Source: Oscillospiraceae bacterium (lineage in GTDB: Bacteria; Bacillota; Clostridia; Oscillospirales; Oscillospiraceae). Taken from it: a stretch of DNA of 6,056 nucleotides. This document shows, piece by piece, positions 5,423 to 6,056 of this stretch. Below the pieces are notes generated by a model, which saw only the letters and a list, made by a program, of their open reading frames with translations, did no database searches and had not been told where the DNA came from. The stretch's first letter is position 1. Each line of letters begins with the position of its first letter. The translations under genes and the position numbers were made by a program. Location: positions 1 through 6,056 of the forward strand of contig JAFZQQ010000161.1 of assembly GCA_017620315.1 (NCBI GenBank), written 5' to 3'.

Positions 5423-5983
5423 ATGAAACGTCTGCGCTATAACTCCCCTGTTGTGCTCACCTTTGCGCTTGTCGCGCTCGCTGCGCTGCCGCTGTCCGTC
5501 TTCACGGGCGGGTGGACGACAAAGCACCTTTTCAGCGTATACCGCTGTTCCCTGCTTGACCCGCTTGCCTATGTCCGCTTCTTCGGGCACGTTCTGGGGC
5601 ACTCCGGGCTCAGCCACTACATGAACAACATGCTGCTCATGCTGCTTGTCGGCCCTCCGCTTGAGGAAAAGTACGGTTCGCGCTCTCTTCTTCTCTGCAT
5701 AGCGGGCACCGCGCTTGCCACCGGGCTTGTCGAGTTCCTTTTATTTCCCGGGTATGCCCTGCTCGGAGCCTCCGGCGTCGTCTTCATGATGATCGTGCTG
5801 TCCTCATTCACGGGCTCTGAACGCGGCACTGTCCCGTTGACGCTCATTCTCATCGTGCTTCTCTATCTCGGCGGAGAGATCTGGACGGGTCTCACCAGCG
5901 TCGACAATGTATCCCAGCTTGCGCACATCGTCGGCGGGCTCTGCGGCGTCGGCTTCGGTTTTATTCTTCGTGGGAAGAAATAA
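5423..5983 (+). CDS. Rhomboid-family intramembrane serine protease
   Basis: This 186-residue protein has the size of a minimal six-helix bacterial rhomboid. Hydrophobic segments are at about residues 9-27, 65-79, 87-108, 113-129, 136-154 and 165-183. Catalytic features are present: GASG with nucleophile Ser117, AHIVGG with His168, and HYMNN giving the HxxxN pattern (H65, N69) that helps form the oxyanion hole. Rhomboids cut transmembrane segments of other proteins within the membrane; the substrate here is unknown. AAGGAGG (5408-5414) is 8 bases before the ATG. It is divergent to the PadR operon with a 127-base shared intergenic region, so co-regulation is possible but not shown. All active-site positions are intact, so it is probably an active enzyme. 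Confidence 0.92.
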   Translation: MKRLRYNSPVVLTFALVALAALPLSVFTGGWTTKHLFSVYRCSLLDPLAYVRFFGHVLGHSGLSHYMNNMLLMLLVGPPLEEKYGSRSLLLCIAGTALATGLVEFLLFPGYALLGASGVVFMMIVLSSFTGSERGTVPLTLILIVLLYLGGEIWTGLTSVDNVSQLAHIVGGLCGVGFGFILRGKK

Positions 5984-5991
5984 GAGTTCTT

Positions 5992-6056
5992 TTTGGACAA
6001 TCGACCCTCCTATATTGGTCTAAGAAACCAATTTAGGAGGGTCTTTCATGTCCAAA
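5992..6056 (+). other. Large imperfect hairpin enclosing a ribosome binding site and start codon; possible insertion-sequence left end
   Basis: GACCCTCCTA (6003-6012) pairs with TAGGAGGGTC (6034-6043), continued after one T-T mismatch by ATTGGT (6014-6019) with ACCAAT (6027-6032), leaving a 7-base loop. Outside these, TTTGGACA (5992-5999) pairs with TGTCCAAA (6049-6056), giving about 24 pairs in all. The AGGAGG Shine-Dalgarno (6035-6040) is in the stem and the ATG (6048-6050) is at the outer arm. Sequestered transposase start sites of this sort are known for IS200-type elements, while TTTTTGGACA also recalls IS3/IS150-type ends. The element type cannot be decided because the window ends here. 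Confidence 0.5.
6048..6056 (+). CDS. Start of an unidentified gene (Met-Ser-Lys), cut by the right edge
   Basis: ATG at 6048 follows a perfect AGGAGG (6035-6040) at 7 bases, giving M-S-K before the window ends. Three codons are far too few to identify a product. The hairpin around it makes a transposase a reasonable guess, but it could be any gene that lies downstream of the rhomboid gene. Confidence 0.35.

Noticed and set aside
6003..6043. Right-end hairpin as an intrinsic terminator of the rhomboid gene
   Set aside because: It is followed by GTCTTTCATG rather than a run of T, and the stem contains a perfect ribosome binding site with a correctly spaced ATG, which fits a translation-start structure better.

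Overview
The window looks like a chromosomal segment of a GC-rich Firmicute, most likely a gut-type clostridium (Oscillospirales or Lachnospirales-like). This is inferred from strong AGGAGG-type ribosome binding sites, TTGACA/TATAAT-type promoters, and the combination of a BlaI/M56 pair with a PadR-HAAS-DUF4097 operon. No taxonomic marker gene is present. Nearly all of the sequence is assigned to genes, and no gene-free stretch exceeds 300 bases.

Left part (1-2300): the 5' end of an XRE-family repressor gene reads leftward off the window edge from its own promoter. Divergent to it is a two-gene operon reading rightward: a BlaI/MecI-family repressor and an M56 (BlaR1/MecR1-type) membrane zinc peptidase, with overlapping stop and start. 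Two BlaI-type palindromes (CTACA-N2-TGTAG) sit on the -10 box and the start of transcription. The M56 protein has the metalloprotease site but ends in a roughly 115-residue unassigned external domain instead of a penicillin-binding domain. This suggests a proteolytic signalling switch with an unknown input. A strong hairpin closes the operon.

Centre (2302-5348): a four-gene operon reads leftward from a near-consensus promoter with an overlapping inverted repeat. In order the genes encode a PadR-family repressor, a membrane protein with an N-terminal HAAS domain (DUF1700 type), a membrane-anchored DUF4097 beta-repeat protein, and a soluble fusion of HAAS, a short helical linker and DUF4097. 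The genes overlap or are 21 bases apart, so they are probably translationally coupled. The two DUF4097 domains have nearly identical repeat phasing, so they are probably duplicates of one another, one kept outside the membrane and one kept in the cytoplasm. PadR-HAAS-DUF4097 groups are known in Firmicutes, but their biochemical role is poorly defined.

Right part (5349-6056): a six-helix rhomboid-type intramembrane serine protease is divergent to the PadR operon. Just after its stop is a large imperfect hairpin whose stem contains a perfect Shine-Dalgarno sequence and the ATG of a gene that leaves the window. This looks like the left end of an insertion sequence or another gene with a sequestered ribosome binding site, but the window ends too early to tell.

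The shared theme is envelope sensing: an M56 peptidase, a rhomboid protease, HAAS/DUF4097 membrane proteins and three repressors, each near its own promoter. No textbook-novel system can be proven here. The best candidates for something undescribed are the orphan sensor domain of the M56 protein and the paired outside/inside DUF4097 proteins.
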